A stretch of 44,796 nt of DNA from an uncultured Clostridia bacterium. GTDB lineage: Bacteria > Bacillota > Clostridia > Oscillospirales > Acutalibacteraceae. Position 1 is the first letter of the stretch; each line of letters begins with the position of its first letter. Where the stretch lies: NCBI GenBank assembly GCA_946493765.1, contig CAMMAZ010000016.1:1-44796 (forward strand). The letters run 5' to 3'. This document shows positions 17,556 to 27,116 of this stretch, one piece after another. The notes beneath the pieces are model-generated. The model did not search any database. It saw nothing but the letters and a program-made list of their open reading frames with translations, and was not told the origin of the DNA. The translations under genes and the position numbers were made by a program.

Positions 17556-18160
17556 TGGAAAGAATCATCGTCATTTTAGTTGCCGCGATTTTATCCGAAA
17601 ATTTTGTTCTATCAAAATTTTTAGGAATTTGTCCGTTTTTGGGCGTTTCCAAAAAGCTGAACACCGCTGTTGGTATGAGCATTGCCGTTACCTTCGTCAT
17701 GGTGCTGTCAACCTTGGTCACCTATCCGATCTATGCCTATTTGCTGGTTCCAAATGATCTTGCCTATTTGCAGACGGTGGTGTTCATTCTGATTATCGCT
17801 GCGCTGGTGCAGATCGTGGAGATCACGCTGAAAAAATATCTCCCGCCGCTTTACAATGCACTCGGCATTTATCTGCCGCTGATCACCACCAACTGTGCGG
17901 TGCTCGGCGTTACACTCTTAAATTTCACCAAAACCATCGACGGTCAGCCGTTATCCTATCTCGAGGCGATCTTCAACGCGTTCGGTGCGGGAATCGGCTT
18001 TTTGCTGGCAATGATTTTGTTCGCGGGCGTGCGTTCAAAGCTCGAAACCTGCGATATTCCAAAATCTTTGCAGGGACTGCCCATCACACTGATCGCAGCG
18101 TCGCTCGTGGCACTGTCTTTCTTGGGATTTGCCGGTGTTGCCGGGAACCTGTTCGGTTAA
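17555..18160 (+). CDS. rnfA: Rnf complex subunit A (membrane)
   Basis: This 201-residue polytopic protein is homologous to NqrE/RsxA. It starts with LVAAILSENFVLSKFLGICPFLGVSKK and has PLITTNCAVLGVTL in the middle; the paired Cys residues (ICP, TNC) mirror those in RnfE and coordinate the shared Fe-S cluster. The ATG shares one base with the TAA of rnfE, indicating tight coupling. Confidence 0.96.
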   Translation: MERIIVILVAAILSENFVLSKFLGICPFLGVSKKLNTAVGMSIAVTFVMVLSTLVTYPIYAYLLVPNDLAYLQTVVFILIIAALVQIVEITLKKYLPPLYNALGIYLPLITTNCAVLGVTLLNFTKTIDGQPLSYLEAIFNAFGAGIGFLLAMILFAGVRSKLETCDIPKSLQGLPITLIAASLVALSFLGFAGVAGNLFG

Positions 18161-18196
18161 AGAAGTTTTGGCATCGGAAAGGAATGGACGCATAAC

Positions 18197-19009
18197 ATGA
18201 ATGCGATTGTATTAACGGTTATCATTCTGTCCGTCATCGGCGTGCTTGCCGGTTTGCTTTTAAGTGTGGCTTCCATCGTCATGGCGGTGAAAAAGGATGA
18301 AAAAGCGGAAAAAATAGAAGCGGCTCTGCCCGGTGCAAACTGCGGTTCCTGCGGCTTTTCCGGCTGTTCGGGCTATGCTGCTGCATTGGCGGATGGGCAA
18401 ACGGAAGATACCAATCTGTGTTCCCCCGGCGGAGAACAGGCGGCGGCTGCCATTGCGGAGATTTTAGGCGTCACGGGCGGTGGATTCGTTCGTAAAACAG
18501 CAGTTGTCCGCTGCCGTGGCAACTGGGACGTGACCGACATGAAAATGGAATACAAAGGACTTGCAACCTGCTTTGCCGCGAACCAGCAGCATGCGGGGAT
18601 CGGCGCCTGCCGGTTCGGCTGCATCGGGTTCGGCGACTGCGCCGCCGTTTGCGAATATGGCGCGATCACAGTGGAAAACGGGTTGGCAAGCATCGATCCG
18701 GACAAATGCGTCGCCTGCGGCAAATGCGTGCAGGCATGCCCGAAATCCATTATCGCGCTGGTGCCTGCGGCGGATGAAGACCGCACGGTTTTATGCCGCA
18801 GCGCCGATAAAGGCGCAGTGACCAGAAAGGCCTGCTCGGCGGGCTGTATCGGCTGCATGCAGTGCGTGAAAGCCTGTGAACACGGCGCGGTCACTGTTTC
18901 TAATTTTTTAGCAAGCATTGATCCTGAAAAATGTGTCGGCTGCGGCAAATGTGAAGCAGTCTGTCCGCAGCACTGTATTGCGTCGTTTGCACCGGCACAG
19001 GTAAAATAA
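18197..19009 (+). CDS. rnfB: Rnf complex subunit B (ferredoxin-accepting Fe-S subunit)
   Basis: This 270-residue protein has an N-terminal membrane helix (about 5-30), a CGSCGFSGC-type domain with C49, C52, C57 and C75, and four further ferredoxin-like [4Fe-4S] motifs: an ACRFGC-x4-CAAVC segment, DKCVACGKCVQACP, ACSAGCIGCMQCVKAC and EKCVGCGKCEAVCP. It is the entry point for electrons from reduced ferredoxin. It closes the canonical C-D-G-E-A-B order. A GGAAAGG lies about 14 bases upstream of the ATG. Confidence 0.95.
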   Translation: MNAIVLTVIILSVIGVLAGLLLSVASIVMAVKKDEKAEKIEAALPGANCGSCGFSGCSGYAAALADGQTEDTNLCSPGGEQAAAAIAEILGVTGGGFVRKTAVVRCRGNWDVTDMKMEYKGLATCFAANQQHAGIGACRFGCIGFGDCAAVCEYGAITVENGLASIDPDKCVACGKCVQACPKSIIALVPAADEDRTVLCRSADKGAVTRKACSAGCIGCMQCVKACEHGAVTVSNFLASIDPEKCVGCGKCEAVCPQHCIASFAPAQVK

Positions 19010-19040
19010 AGGTTTTTGATATAAAAAGGAGTTTAAGCAA

Positions 19041-20918
19041 TTGTTGCAGTATTTTGCAAAACAGGTTGACGTCGCCGTGATCGGTGCGGGGCATGCGGGC
19101 ATTGAAGCCGCGCTTGCCTGCGCACGGCTCGGGTGCGACACGGTGATTTTCACCATCAATCTGGATTCCGTCGGGAATTTGCCCTGCAATCCTGCCATCG
19201 GCGGGACGGCAAAAGGGCATCTGGTGCGTGAGCTGGACGCGCTGGGCGGTGAAATGGGCAAAGCCGCGGATGAAACGATGATCCAGTCGCGTATGCTCAA
19301 CCGCGGCAAAGGCCCTGCGGTGCATTCGCTGCGCGCACAGATCGACCGGCGCGCCTACAGCGAGCGCATGAAACACACGCTGGAAACACAGGAAAATTTG
19401 CAGCTGATTCAGGCGGAAATTACCGATATTCAAAGAGAAAACGGCCAATGGAAGCTGGTCACGCGCTTGAACGCTTATTATTTGTGCAAAGCGGTGATTC
19501 TCTGCACCGGCACCTATCTGGGCGGCAGAATCTATGTTGGTGAGGTTTCCTATGAGAGCGGACCGGACGGACTGTTTCCCTCGACCATGTTGTCCGGCGC
19601 ATTGACCCGGCTTGGCGTGAAAACACGGCGGTTTAAAACCGGAACGCCGCCGCGGGTTTTAAAATCCAGCATCGATTTTAAAGATCTGGAGGTGCAAAAC
19701 GGGGACGAGCCGATCACCCCGTTTTCCTACGACACCGATCCGGCGACCTTGCAAAATAAAGTGGTTTGCCACATTACCTGGACAAACGAAAAAACCAAGG
19801 AAATCATTCTGTCCAATTTGCACCGTTCGCCGCTGTATGCCGGAAAGATCGAAGGGATAGGCCCGCGGTACTGTCCGAGCATTGAAGATAAAATTGTCCG
19901 GTTTGCCGATAAACAGCGGCACCAGGTGTTTATTGAACCCTGCGGGCTGCATACCGACGAAATGTATCTGCAGGGGGTGTCCTCTTCTTTGCCGGAGGAG
20001 GTGCAGCAGCAGATGTATAAAACGATCGGGGGACTGGAAAACGTTAAAATCATGCGCACCGCTTATGCGATCGAATATGACTGTATCGATCCTGTCTGCT
20101 TGTATCCGACGCTGGAATTCAAGGATTTTGAAGGACTTTACGGCGCAGGTCAGTTCAACAGCTCTTCCGGCTATGAGGAAGCGGCGGTGCAGGGTTTTGT
20201 CGCAGGCGTCAACGCCGCGCATAAAATAAAAGGGAAAGCGCCGTTTTTGCTGTCGCGGTCGCAGTCTTATATCGGGACGCTGATTGACGATCTGGTGACA
20301 AAGGGGTGCAACGATCCTTACCGGATGATGACCTCCCGTTCCGAATACCGGTTGGTGCTCCGGCAGGATAACGCGGACCGGCGGCTGATGCCGATCGGCC
20401 GGGAAATCGGACTGATCTCCGACCATGCCTGGGAAAACTATCTAAAACGCAAGGCGTTGCTTGAACGGGAAATCGAACGGGCAAATGCCACGGTGTTCCC
20501 GCCGAGTGATGCATTAAATGCGGTTTTGACCGCCTGTGGCACGACGCCGGTTTCCACCGGCGTGCGGCTGTGCGATCTGCTGCGCCGTCCGCAGATTACC
20601 TATGCGGACTTAACGCCGGTCGATACGACGCGTCCGGCGCTGCCGTTTGAAATTTTGGAACAGGCGCAGACCGAAATCAAATATGAAGGCTATATCAAAC
20701 GGCAAAATGCACAGATCAAAGAAGCGCAGCGCCTGGAAATGCGCGTTTTGCCGGCAGATATTGATTACCAGCATATCAGCGGCCTGCGGCTGGAGGCCAG
20801 AGAAAAGCTTTCAAAAGTCCGGCCGCTGAACATCGGGCAGGCTTCCCGTATATCGGGCGTGTCTCCAGCGGATATATCCGTTTTGCTGATTTACCTAACC
20901 AAAAACGAAATCCATTAA
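19041..20918 (+). CDS. mnmG: tRNA uridine-5-carboxymethylaminomethyl modification enzyme MnmG (GidA)
   Basis: This 625-residue FAD enzyme works with MnmE to make (c)mnm5-uridine at the wobble position of several tRNAs. It has the FAD-binding GAGHAGIEAA near residue 15, NPAIGGTAKGHLVREL, the PROSITE-type GIGPRYCPSIEDKIVRF around 274-290 and GLYGAGQFNSSSGYEEAA. Full length for the family. TTG at 19041 has AAAGGAG 9 bases upstream and is the start. It lies 31 bases after rnfB rather than beside mnmE/rsmG, its common neighbours, so it may ride on the rnf transcript. Confidence 0.96.
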   Translation: MLQYFAKQVDVAVIGAGHAGIEAALACARLGCDTVIFTINLDSVGNLPCNPAIGGTAKGHLVRELDALGGEMGKAADETMIQSRMLNRGKGPAVHSLRAQIDRRAYSERMKHTLETQENLQLIQAEITDIQRENGQWKLVTRLNAYYLCKAVILCTGTYLGGRIYVGEVSYESGPDGLFPSTMLSGALTRLGVKTRRFKTGTPPRVLKSSIDFKDLEVQNGDEPITPFSYDTDPATLQNKVVCHITWTNEKTKEIILSNLHRSPLYAGKIEGIGPRYCPSIEDKIVRFADKQRHQVFIEPCGLHTDEMYLQGVSSSLPEEVQQQMYKTIGGLENVKIMRTAYAIEYDCIDPVCLYPTLEFKDFEGLYGAGQFNSSSGYEEAAVQGFVAGVNAAHKIKGKAPFLLSRSQSYIGTLIDDLVTKGCNDPYRMMTSRSEYRLVLRQDNADRRLMPIGREIGLISDHAWENYLKRKALLEREIERANATVFPPSDALNAVLTACGTTPVSTGVRLCDLLRRPQITYADLTPVDTTRPALPFEILEQAQTEIKYEGYIKRQNAQIKEAQRLEMRVLPADIDYQHISGLRLEAREKLSKVRPLNIGQASRISGVSPADISVLLIYLTKNEIH

Positions 20919-20943
20919 AATCCATTTCAAAGCAGGTGTTTGC

Positions 20944-22161
20944 TTGACAGATCTTTTGGTCCGTTTATTTATCAAAGATTATAAAAATATCAACAGTGCG
21001 TCTGTTCGCAAACAATATGGCACGCTGTCCGGTTTGACCGGTATTCTTTTAAATATTTTGTTGTTTGCGGGCAAATTGACGGCCGGATTTTTTACCGGCG
21101 CGATTTCCGTCATTGCGGATGCATTTAATAATTTAACCGACGCGGGCTCTTCCATCGTCACGCTGGCGGGATTTAAAATCGCCGGTAAAAAATCGGATGA
21201 GGATCACCCGTTCGGGCACGGCCGTGCGGAATATGTGGCGGGACTGATCGTTTCATTGGTGATCCTGGTCGTCGGGTTTGAACTGCTGCGCAGTTCCTTT
21301 GAAAAAATCCTTCATCCCGAACCCATTGCTTTCAGCGGCGTTTCAGCCGTGATTTTGGGGGCATCGGTGCTGATGAAGCTGTGGCTGGGGCTGTTCAATC
21401 GCCGGTTGGGGCGCAGGATCGATTCCGCAATGCTGCGCGCCACAGCGACCGATTCCTTCACCGATGCGATCGCCACCTTTGCCGTTTTGGCGGGACTTTG
21501 CATTTTTTTGTTGACAGGATTGAATATCGACGGGTATTTGGGATTGGTCGTTTCCTTGTTTATCATGTATTCCGGCTATAACGCCGTGAAGGACACAGTC
21601 AATCCGCTGCTTGGTCAGGCGCCGGATCCGGCGTTTGTGCAGGGCATCCACGACACGGTGCTGGCGCACGATCAGATCATCGGTATTCATGACCTGATCG
21701 TTCACAACTATGGACCTGGCCGCATTATGATCTCGCTGCATGCGGAAGTGCCGGGCGACGGCGATATCATGCAGATCCATGACACGATCGACCTGATTGA
21801 GATGGAACTGCGTGAGAAATATGGGTGCGACGCGACCATTCACATGGACCCATTGGCGCCGGAAGATGATTTTATCCGAAAGCTGCGGGCGGATGTTGGC
21901 CGAATCATCGCCGGGATCGATGAAAGGCTCAGTATTCATGATCTGCGCGCAACCAACGGACCGACACATACCAATATTATTTTTGACGTTGTGGTGCCGT
22001 TCCATTTTCGGCTGTCGGACGATGCGTTGGTCGCCACGCTGAAAGCAGAGATCCAAAAACTAAATCCCACCTACTATGCCGTTATCACGGTGGACAGGGA
22101 TTTAAGTTCTTATTCCGACAAAAATAAACCCAAACGGGGAGGCTCACATGAAAAAGAATAA
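20944..22161 (+). CDS. Cation diffusion facilitator (CDF) transporter
   Basis: This 405-residue protein has about six N-terminal membrane segments and a long cytosolic C-terminal part. Metal-binding sequences are visible: DAFNNLTDAGSS in TM2, DHPFGHGRAEY after it, and ATDSFTDAIAT in TM5. CDF proteins are antiporters that export Zn2+, Mn2+, Fe2+ or Co2+; the metal cannot be named from the sequence alone. The C-terminal region looks like two successive domains (HDLIVHNYGPGR and HDLRATNGPTHT blocks), longer than the minimal family. The start is TTG with AGGTG upstream. It overlaps the next gene by 14 bases. Confidence 0.9.
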   Translation: MTDLLVRLFIKDYKNINSASVRKQYGTLSGLTGILLNILLFAGKLTAGFFTGAISVIADAFNNLTDAGSSIVTLAGFKIAGKKSDEDHPFGHGRAEYVAGLIVSLVILVVGFELLRSSFEKILHPEPIAFSGVSAVILGASVLMKLWLGLFNRRLGRRIDSAMLRATATDSFTDAIATFAVLAGLCIFLLTGLNIDGYLGLVVSLFIMYSGYNAVKDTVNPLLGQAPDPAFVQGIHDTVLAHDQIIGIHDLIVHNYGPGRIMISLHAEVPGDGDIMQIHDTIDLIEMELREKYGCDATIHMDPLAPEDDFIRKLRADVGRIIAGIDERLSIHDLRATNGPTHTNIIFDVVVPFHFRLSDDALVATLKAEIQKLNPTYYAVITVDRDLSSYSDKNKPKRGGSHEKE

Positions 22162-22921
22162 AATCGATTCCCACTATCAGCAAAGTCTGCAGGCGCTGAC
22201 CGACTGGATACGGCAAAACGAATTGGAACGCCGCAAATGGGCAGGCGAAAAATGGGCGCATCCATATGGCAGATGGTTTTTGGTTGCGCGCATCGGTATA
22301 CCGATCCTGACCATTTTCGGGCTGATGTGCGTGCTCATTTATTGTTATATCCGCAATGCGCAGGTCTATTTATCACTGCTTGGCGCGCATGCAAACGGAA
22401 ACAGCACCGCTGCAAAGCTCGCCTATGAAGCGGATATTGAATTTGTCGAGCTTTACACCGTTATTCTGGCGGTTTGCGGACTTTTGATGATTATCGGCTG
22501 TGTGCTTTTGGCTTTTTTAAAAAAGTATAAAATCGGGGTTTATTTTATTCTGTTTCCGGCAGCGGTCACGCTTGTGCATGTGGCAACCCAGTTTCAAATT
22601 GCCATGCCGGATAATTCCAACACCGATTATGCGCCGCTGCTCGGCTACACCGGTCTTTGCGTTATCCTGGTTTCGGTGTTTGCGATTGTGCTTTTGCTGT
22701 GTCTGGCGGTTCTGTTTATCTTTGCGAAGGACAAGCATAATATCAAAAAAATGGTGAATCATACATTGCAGAAAATCACAGCAGACAACGCGTTGGCGAC
22801 GGATGAGGAATATTGTGAGATGATCGAGCAATATATCCGTGACGAGAAATTGAAAAAGAAACAGCGAAACGACAAAAAAAGCAGAAAAGCCGCGGCAATC
22901 ATGCATGATGACGCGGAATAA
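22148..22921 (+). CDS. Hypothetical four-helix membrane protein
   Basis: This 257-residue protein has a charged N-terminus (Trp/Arg/Lys-rich, residues 1-42), four predicted membrane helices (about 45-67, 98-124, 127-147, 172-198) and a strongly basic, helical C-terminal tail. I do not recognise the family. GGGGAGG lies five bases upstream. It overlaps the CDF gene and precedes the glycosyltransferase by 23 bases, so it belongs to the same operon. Confidence 0.65.
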   Translation: MKKNKIDSHYQQSLQALTDWIRQNELERRKWAGEKWAHPYGRWFLVARIGIPILTIFGLMCVLIYCYIRNAQVYLSLLGAHANGNSTAAKLAYEADIEFVELYTVILAVCGLLMIIGCVLLAFLKKYKIGVYFILFPAAVTLVHVATQFQIAMPDNSNTDYAPLLGYTGLCVILVSVFAIVLLLCLAVLFIFAKDKHNIKKMVNHTLQKITADNALATDEEYCEMIEQYIRDEKLKKKQRNDKKSRKAAAIMHDDAE

Positions 22922-22944
22922 AACATCTGCATTTTAAAGGGCTG

Positions 22945-24114
22945 ATGGATTTGAAATATAAAATAGGACTGTTCAATGAATCGTTCCCGCCCTCGATCGA
23001 CGGCGTTGCCAACTGCGTGTATAACTATGCAAAGGAAATTACCGCAAAGAAAGGCGACTGTGTGGTTGTGACACCGGAATATCCGGGGGTGAAGGACAAT
23101 TACCCGTTTCGGGTTTACCGGTACCCGTCGTATGATATTGCAAAACGGTTCGGCTATCGGGTGGGAAACGTTTTGTCTTTCAAGCTGCGGCGGGATTTGA
23201 AAAAAGAACAATTTGATCTTGTGCATATCCATTCACCGTTTGCATCTTCTGTGATCGCATCGCAGCTGCGGCGCAAAGACAACCGGTTTCCGATCGTGCT
23301 GACCTATCACACCCGGTTTGATCTGGAACTGGACAAGCGGGCAAAATCCGCATGGTTTCGCCGTGCCGGACGATGGTTTATCCTGCGCAATCTGCATGCG
23401 GCGGACGAGGTCTGGATCGTGACCCACCGCGCCGCGCAGTTTTTGCGGGATGTCGGCTATAAGGGACCTTACCGCGTCATGTATAACGGGACGGATTTTC
23501 CAAAAGGAAAAGCGCCGGCGCAGAATGTCGCAGCGCTGCGGGAAAAGTTGGGACTCAAAAGCAGTTTCACGTTTTTATATGTCGGCCGAATGATGTGGTA
23601 TAAAAATATCAAATTGATTTTGGACGCATTAAAACGGATTGGGGACAAGGTCGATTATCAAATGGTCTTTGTCGGCGGGGGAGATGATCTGCCCGCCATC
23701 AAGGCCTATGCTAAGCGTCTGCGTCTGCATAAAAAAATCATCTTTACCGGCGCCGTGTATGATCGGGAAGCGGTGCGCACTTATTTTTCCGCAGCAGATC
23801 TGTTTTTGTTCCCCTCGACCTATGACACTTCCGGCCTGGTGGTCAAGGAAGCCGCCGCCTGCGCAGTGCCCTGCGTTTTGGTGCGGGACGCATGCACGGC
23901 CGAAAATGCGACGGACGGGGAAAACAGCTTTTTATGTCAGGAAAACGCAGGTGATCTATCCAAGTGTATCCTGCGTGCGGTGCAGGATAAAGAAGCGTTG
24001 CGCAAGGTGGGAGAAAACGCGCAGCGTGATTTGTATTTATCCTGGGAAGATGCGGTGAAAGCCGCTTGTCAAAGATATGAAGAACTGATTGCAGAAAGGA
24101 AAAAGAAAACATGA
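22945..24114 (+). CDS. GT4-family glycosyltransferase
   Basis: This 389-residue GT-B enzyme has the N-terminal acceptor-domain pattern [16 protein letters not shown], then HIHSPF, and the C-terminal nucleotide-sugar domain with [15 protein letters not shown] and [21 protein letters not shown], where a Glu (E in KEAAA) is the usual catalytic residue. It resembles diacylglycerol glucosyltransferases of Gram-positives, so membrane glycolipid synthesis is likely; the sugar is inferred. AAAGGG lies only three bases before ATG 22945 but nine before TTG 22951, so the latter may be the true start. The stop overlaps the next ATG (ATGA). Confidence 0.87.
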   Translation: MDLKYKIGLFNESFPPSIDGVANCVYNYAKEITAKKGDCVVVTPEYPGVKDNYPFRVYRYPSYDIAKRFGYRVGNVLSFKLRRDLKKEQFDLVHIHSPFASSVIASQLRRKDNRFPIVLTYHTRFDLELDKRAKSAWFRRAGRWFILRNLHAADEVWIVTHRAAQFLRDVGYKGPYRVMYNGTDFPKGKAPAQNVAALREKLGLKSSFTFLYVGRMMWYKNIKLILDALKRIGDKVDYQMVFVGGGDDLPAIKAYAKRLRLHKKIIFTGAVYDREAVRTYFSAADLFLFPSTYDTSGLVVKEAAACAVPCVLVRDACTAENATDGENSFLCQENAGDLSKCILRAVQDKEALRKVGENAQRDLYLSWEDAVKAACQRYEELIAERKKKT

Positions 24115-24716
24115 GTAATTTGCAGCTTCAACAACCGGAAAACGGAGACACCATGGCGGTATTGCATACCAATATGGGGGATATCACCATTAAATTGTTT
24201 CCCCAGTTTGCACCCAAAACGGTAGAAAATTTCACAACACACATTCAAAACGGTTATTATAATGGGATCACCTTTCATCGTGTCATCAAGGATTTTATGA
24301 TCCAGGGCGGCGATCCGACCGGTACCGGCTGCGGGGGAGAGAGTATTTTCGGGCATCCGTTTGAAGACGAATGCTGCGAGCAGCTGCGCAATTATCGCGG
24401 CGCGCTTTCAATGGCAAATGCAGGACCCGGCACCAACGGCAGTCAGTTTTTCATTGTGCAGTGCGGCGCCGTCAGCGACGGATTGCTCCAGCAGATGGAA
24501 CAGCTTGCCGATCGCGGATACCCGGCGGAATGCACCGAAAACTATCGGAAATACGGCGGCACACCGCATCTGGATTACCGGCACACGGTGTTCGGTCAAG
24601 TGACGGACGGCATGGATGTTGTGGACGCGATTGCCAATGTGGAAACCGACGGCGCGGATAAGCCGATCAAAGATGTGGTGATTCAAAGCGCCGAAACCTT
24701 TATTTTCGGGGCATAA
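24111..24716 (+). CDS. Cyclophilin-type peptidyl-prolyl cis-trans isomerase
   Basis: This 201-residue cytoplasmic protein has the cyclophilin core [38 protein letters not shown] and [11 protein letters not shown], with the catalytic Arg in FHRV and the QFFI pocket residues. It catalyses proline isomerisation during protein folding. An insertion after the FFIVQC segment (about residues 125-155) is a feature of some Firmicute versions. No signal peptide. It overlaps the glycosyltransferase by four bases. Confidence 0.93.
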   Translation: MSNLQLQQPENGDTMAVLHTNMGDITIKLFPQFAPKTVENFTTHIQNGYYNGITFHRVIKDFMIQGGDPTGTGCGGESIFGHPFEDECCEQLRNYRGALSMANAGPGTNGSQFFIVQCGAVSDGLLQQMEQLADRGYPAECTENYRKYGGTPHLDYRHTVFGQVTDGMDVVDAIANVETDGADKPIKDVVIQSAETFIFGA

Positions 24717-24717
24717 T

Positions 24718-25653
24718 ATGCACGCGTTTTTGGAAAGCGGCAGCGGCGTTGTTTTGCAGGTCGGTATTTTGTTCGTGCTGATTTTGGCCGGCGGCGTGGC
24801 GACCAAATGCAAATGGATCGACCGGCACGGCGTGGATGTTATGATCAACATTCTTTTGTATCTGGTCACACCGTGTTTGATTATCGATTCCTTTTTAAAA
24901 GTTGAATTTTCATTCAAAACAGCTATGCAATTGGGAATTGCAGGAGGGTGTGCGGTGCTGACGCATCTTGTGGGCATTGCCTTTTCCTATTTGTTTTGGA
25001 ACGAAAAGGACAAACGCAAAAAATCGGTTTACCGGTTCGGCGTGATTTTTTCAAACGGCGGCTTTATGGCGATGCCGATGGCACAGGCGTTGTTTGGCGA
25101 ACAGGGCGTGTTCTACGGTTCGGCTTATGTGATCGTTTTTAATATTTTGCAATGGACCTACGGCATCTCGCTCATGGATTTGCAACAGGGTAAGGCATCG
25201 CTTAAAAAAGTGCTGGTCAATCCCGGAACCATCGGTGTTTTGATCGGCATTCCGCTGTTTTTCTTTCGCCTGCCGGTGCCGCAAATTTTGTCGGAGCCGA
25301 TCGGGTATCTGGCAACACTCAACACCCCGCTTGCCATGCTGATCACCGGTTTCTTTCTCGTGACGGCTGATTTTAAAAGCGGATTATTTGACCGTAAAAT
25401 GTGGGTCAGCTTCCTGTTGCGTCTTTTGGTTATTCCGGGAGCTATGCTGCTTTTATTCCGGTTCGGATTCGGGCTCGGCGGTGTTTTGCTTTCCTGCTGC
25501 GTTTTGCCTGCCTGTGCACCATGTGCGGTCAACACCATGATTTTGTCCGCGAAATTTGGCGGCGACACAGCGCTTGCCAGCCGCATGATCGCATTGTCGA
25601 CGCTGTTGTCGGTGCTTACCATGCCGGTACTATTGGCATTATCACAAATTTGA
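24718..25653 (+). CDS. AEC (auxin efflux carrier) family transporter
   Basis: This 311-residue protein has about ten membrane segments in two halves with a PTPCLI-like LVTPCLIIDSF motif in the first half and a second inverted half including FPL-like VLPACAPCAVNTMILS. AEC proteins in bacteria export organic acids such as malate; no substrate can be assigned. It starts one base after the cyclophilin stop codon and ends the operon at a strong terminator. Confidence 0.85.
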   Translation: MHAFLESGSGVVLQVGILFVLILAGGVATKCKWIDRHGVDVMINILLYLVTPCLIIDSFLKVEFSFKTAMQLGIAGGCAVLTHLVGIAFSYLFWNEKDKRKKSVYRFGVIFSNGGFMAMPMAQALFGEQGVFYGSAYVIVFNILQWTYGISLMDLQQGKASLKKVLVNPGTIGVLIGIPLFFFRLPVPQILSEPIGYLATLNTPLAMLITGFFLVTADFKSGLFDRKMWVSFLLRLLVIPGAMLLLFRFGFGLGGVLLSCCVLPACAPCAVNTMILSAKFGGDTALASRMIALSTLLSVLTMPVLLALSQI

Positions 25654-25656
25654 CAC

Positions 25657-25688
25657 AAAAAAGCATTCTGTGAACAGAATGCTTTTTT
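25657..25688 (+). terminator. Rho-independent terminator after the AEC gene
   Basis: A 14-bp stem (25657-25670 with 25675-25688), loop TGAA, ends in TTTTTT. The A-run on the left side would let it work in both directions. Confidence 0.95.
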
Positions 25689-25756
25689 GTTTTGTTAAGA
25701 TGTACAAAAAACAAAGCCGGGCGTTTGTTAATATTGCAGAAATTGTGAATAGGCAA

Positions 25757-25785
25757 TTGACAAATGAAAAAAAGAAGTATATTGT
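25757..25785 (+). promoter_or_regulatory. Promoter of the CE4-dockerin gene
   Basis: TTGACA at 25757-25762 with TATTGT (25780-25785, spacing 17) or TATATT (25778-25783, spacing 15), about 40 bases before the start. Confidence 0.6.
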
Positions 25786-25820
25786 TAATTTATATATAGA
25801 TATATTGGGGAGGAAAGAAT

Positions 25821-26759
25821 ATGAAAAATAGATTTTATAAAGTCCTTTCGTTGTTGATTGGCGTTTGTTTGTTCTGCGCCTGCGCGGCGCCAGTGTCCGC
25901 AGCGGAAGCACAGGCGGAGAAACAAAAGGTAATCGCCTTCACATTCGACGACGGACCGAACACCGGCGTTTGCGCGCAGGTGCTGGACGTGTTGAAAGAG
26001 AACGATGTTGTGGCGACTTTTTTTGTCAACGCGATGCATATCAATGAAAACACCGCGCCGGTCATGAAACGCATGGCGGACGAAGGGCATCAGATCGGTT
26101 CGCATGGCTATAATCATAAGTTCATGACCAGTTGGACGATCGAACAGATCATGGAAGACTGGGAAGCAAGCTCGGATGCGATTTATGAGAGCGCAGGCGT
26201 TCGCCCGACAGTGATGCGCTGGCCGAATCTTTCCCAGCCGCGTATCATCGCGGAAGACCCGGACATTTTCCCTTATCCGACATTTGGCGGCATGCCCGGC
26301 GGCCCGGACGACTGGAATGATGAAGTCGATGTGCAGGAACGCATCGATAAGGTTGTTAATAATGCGCAGGATGGAGCCATCGTTTTGCTCCACTGCTTTG
26401 AAGGCAACTGGCAGACACCGGAAGCTTTGGAAACAATCATTCCGGAACTCAAAGCACAGGGTTATGAATTTGTCACCCTCGATGAACTGTTCGTGCGGCA
26501 GAACTGTGAGCCGACCCTTGGCAAACAGTGGGGTGTTGTGCCTTATACGCCTGTGGTGACATATGGAGATGTAAACGACGATGGCAAGATTAATTCCAGA
26601 GATTCTTTGCTGTTGCGGCAGTATATTGCAGATTATGATGTGGAAATCAATGAACTGGCGGCGGACGTTTACCGCACCGGAAAGGTAAATGCGGCAGATT
26701 CGCTCCTTTTGCGGCAATATATCGCAAAATATCCGGTGGAACTGGGCAAAGAGCTTTGA
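25821..26759 (+). CDS. Secreted CE4 deacetylase with C-terminal dockerin
   Basis: This 312-residue protein has a signal peptide (about 1-28), a CE4/NodB domain (35-228) and a type I dockerin (248-308). CE4 motifs are TFDDGP at 41-46, metal-binding H95-GYNH99, R133-W-P-N in place of the usual RPPYG, and LLHCF near 189-193. Substrate may be acetylated xylan or another plant or microbial glycan. Dockerin loop 1 is intact (D250, N252, D254, D261); loop 2 has Tyr284 and Thr286 where Ca2+ ligands belong. The dockerin helix residues (DSLLLRQYI) differ from those of the small dockerin at 1312. GGGGAGG precedes the ATG. Confidence 0.9.
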   Translation: MKNRFYKVLSLLIGVCLFCACAAPVSAAEAQAEKQKVIAFTFDDGPNTGVCAQVLDVLKENDVVATFFVNAMHINENTAPVMKRMADEGHQIGSHGYNHKFMTSWTIEQIMEDWEASSDAIYESAGVRPTVMRWPNLSQPRIIAEDPDIFPYPTFGGMPGGPDDWNDEVDVQERIDKVVNNAQDGAIVLLHCFEGNWQTPEALETIIPELKAQGYEFVTLDELFVRQNCEPTLGKQWGVVPYTPVVTYGDVNDDGKINSRDSLLLRQYIADYDVEINELAADVYRTGKVNAADSLLLRQYIAKYPVELGKEL

Positions 26760-26778
26760 TAAAAAATTTTAATTGCTG

Positions 26779-26807
26779 TTGATTTTTAAAAGATTTTGTG
26801 GTAAACT
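26779..26807 (+). promoter_or_regulatory. Promoter of T-box-valS
   Basis: TTGATT (26779-26784) and TAAACT (26802-26807), spacing 17 bases, lie directly upstream of the T-box leader. Confidence 0.65.
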
Positions 26808-26813
26808 GATAAA

Positions 26814-27116
26814 AACACAAAATAAAAAGGCTTTGACGGGGAGGAGTATAAGCTTTCCAATGCAAAGAGAGAAAACGGCTGGTGTGAGTTTTCGTGCGGG
26901 AAGTTTGGAAGGTAGCCCCTGAGCTTTGAACCGAACGGCGGCAACGCCTAGTAGGCTTCAACGGGATTTCCGCCGTTATCTGGAAAGCGATATCGGAGCC
27001 GCGATTGGCATCCCGTATCGGCAAAGTGCAGAAATTTTTTCTGAACATGGGTGGTACCGCGAATCGTTCATTCGTCCCAGGCAGGTTTTTCAAACCTGTC
27101 TGGGATTTTTGTTTTT
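26814..27116 (+). ncRNA. T-box riboswitch controlling valS
   Basis: The leader carries the hallmark T-box GGGTGGTACCGCG at 27049-27061, an AGTA S-turn at 26845-26848 and a Stem I closed by GGGG (26838-26841)/CCCC (26916-26919) and TTCCAA (26855-26860)/TTGGAA (26905-26910). The 3' side of the specifier loop is GGTAG, so the specifier codon is probably GTA (26912-26914), valine, followed by a purine. Uncharged tRNA-Val should stabilise the antiterminator and allow valS transcription. Confidence 0.93.
27075..27116 (+). terminator. T-box regulated terminator
   Basis: TCCCAGGCAGGTTT (27075-27088) pairs with 27092-27105 with one G-U, followed by TTTTTGTTTTT. The 5' arm begins just after the T-box, so the antiterminator would disrupt it. 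Confidence 0.92.

Noticed and set aside
25785-26717. 310-codon open frame on the minus strand across the CE4-dockerin gene
   Set aside because: It is a mirror of the real gene, without a ribosome site or recognisable domain, and the plus-strand protein has a signal peptide, catalytic motifs and dockerin.
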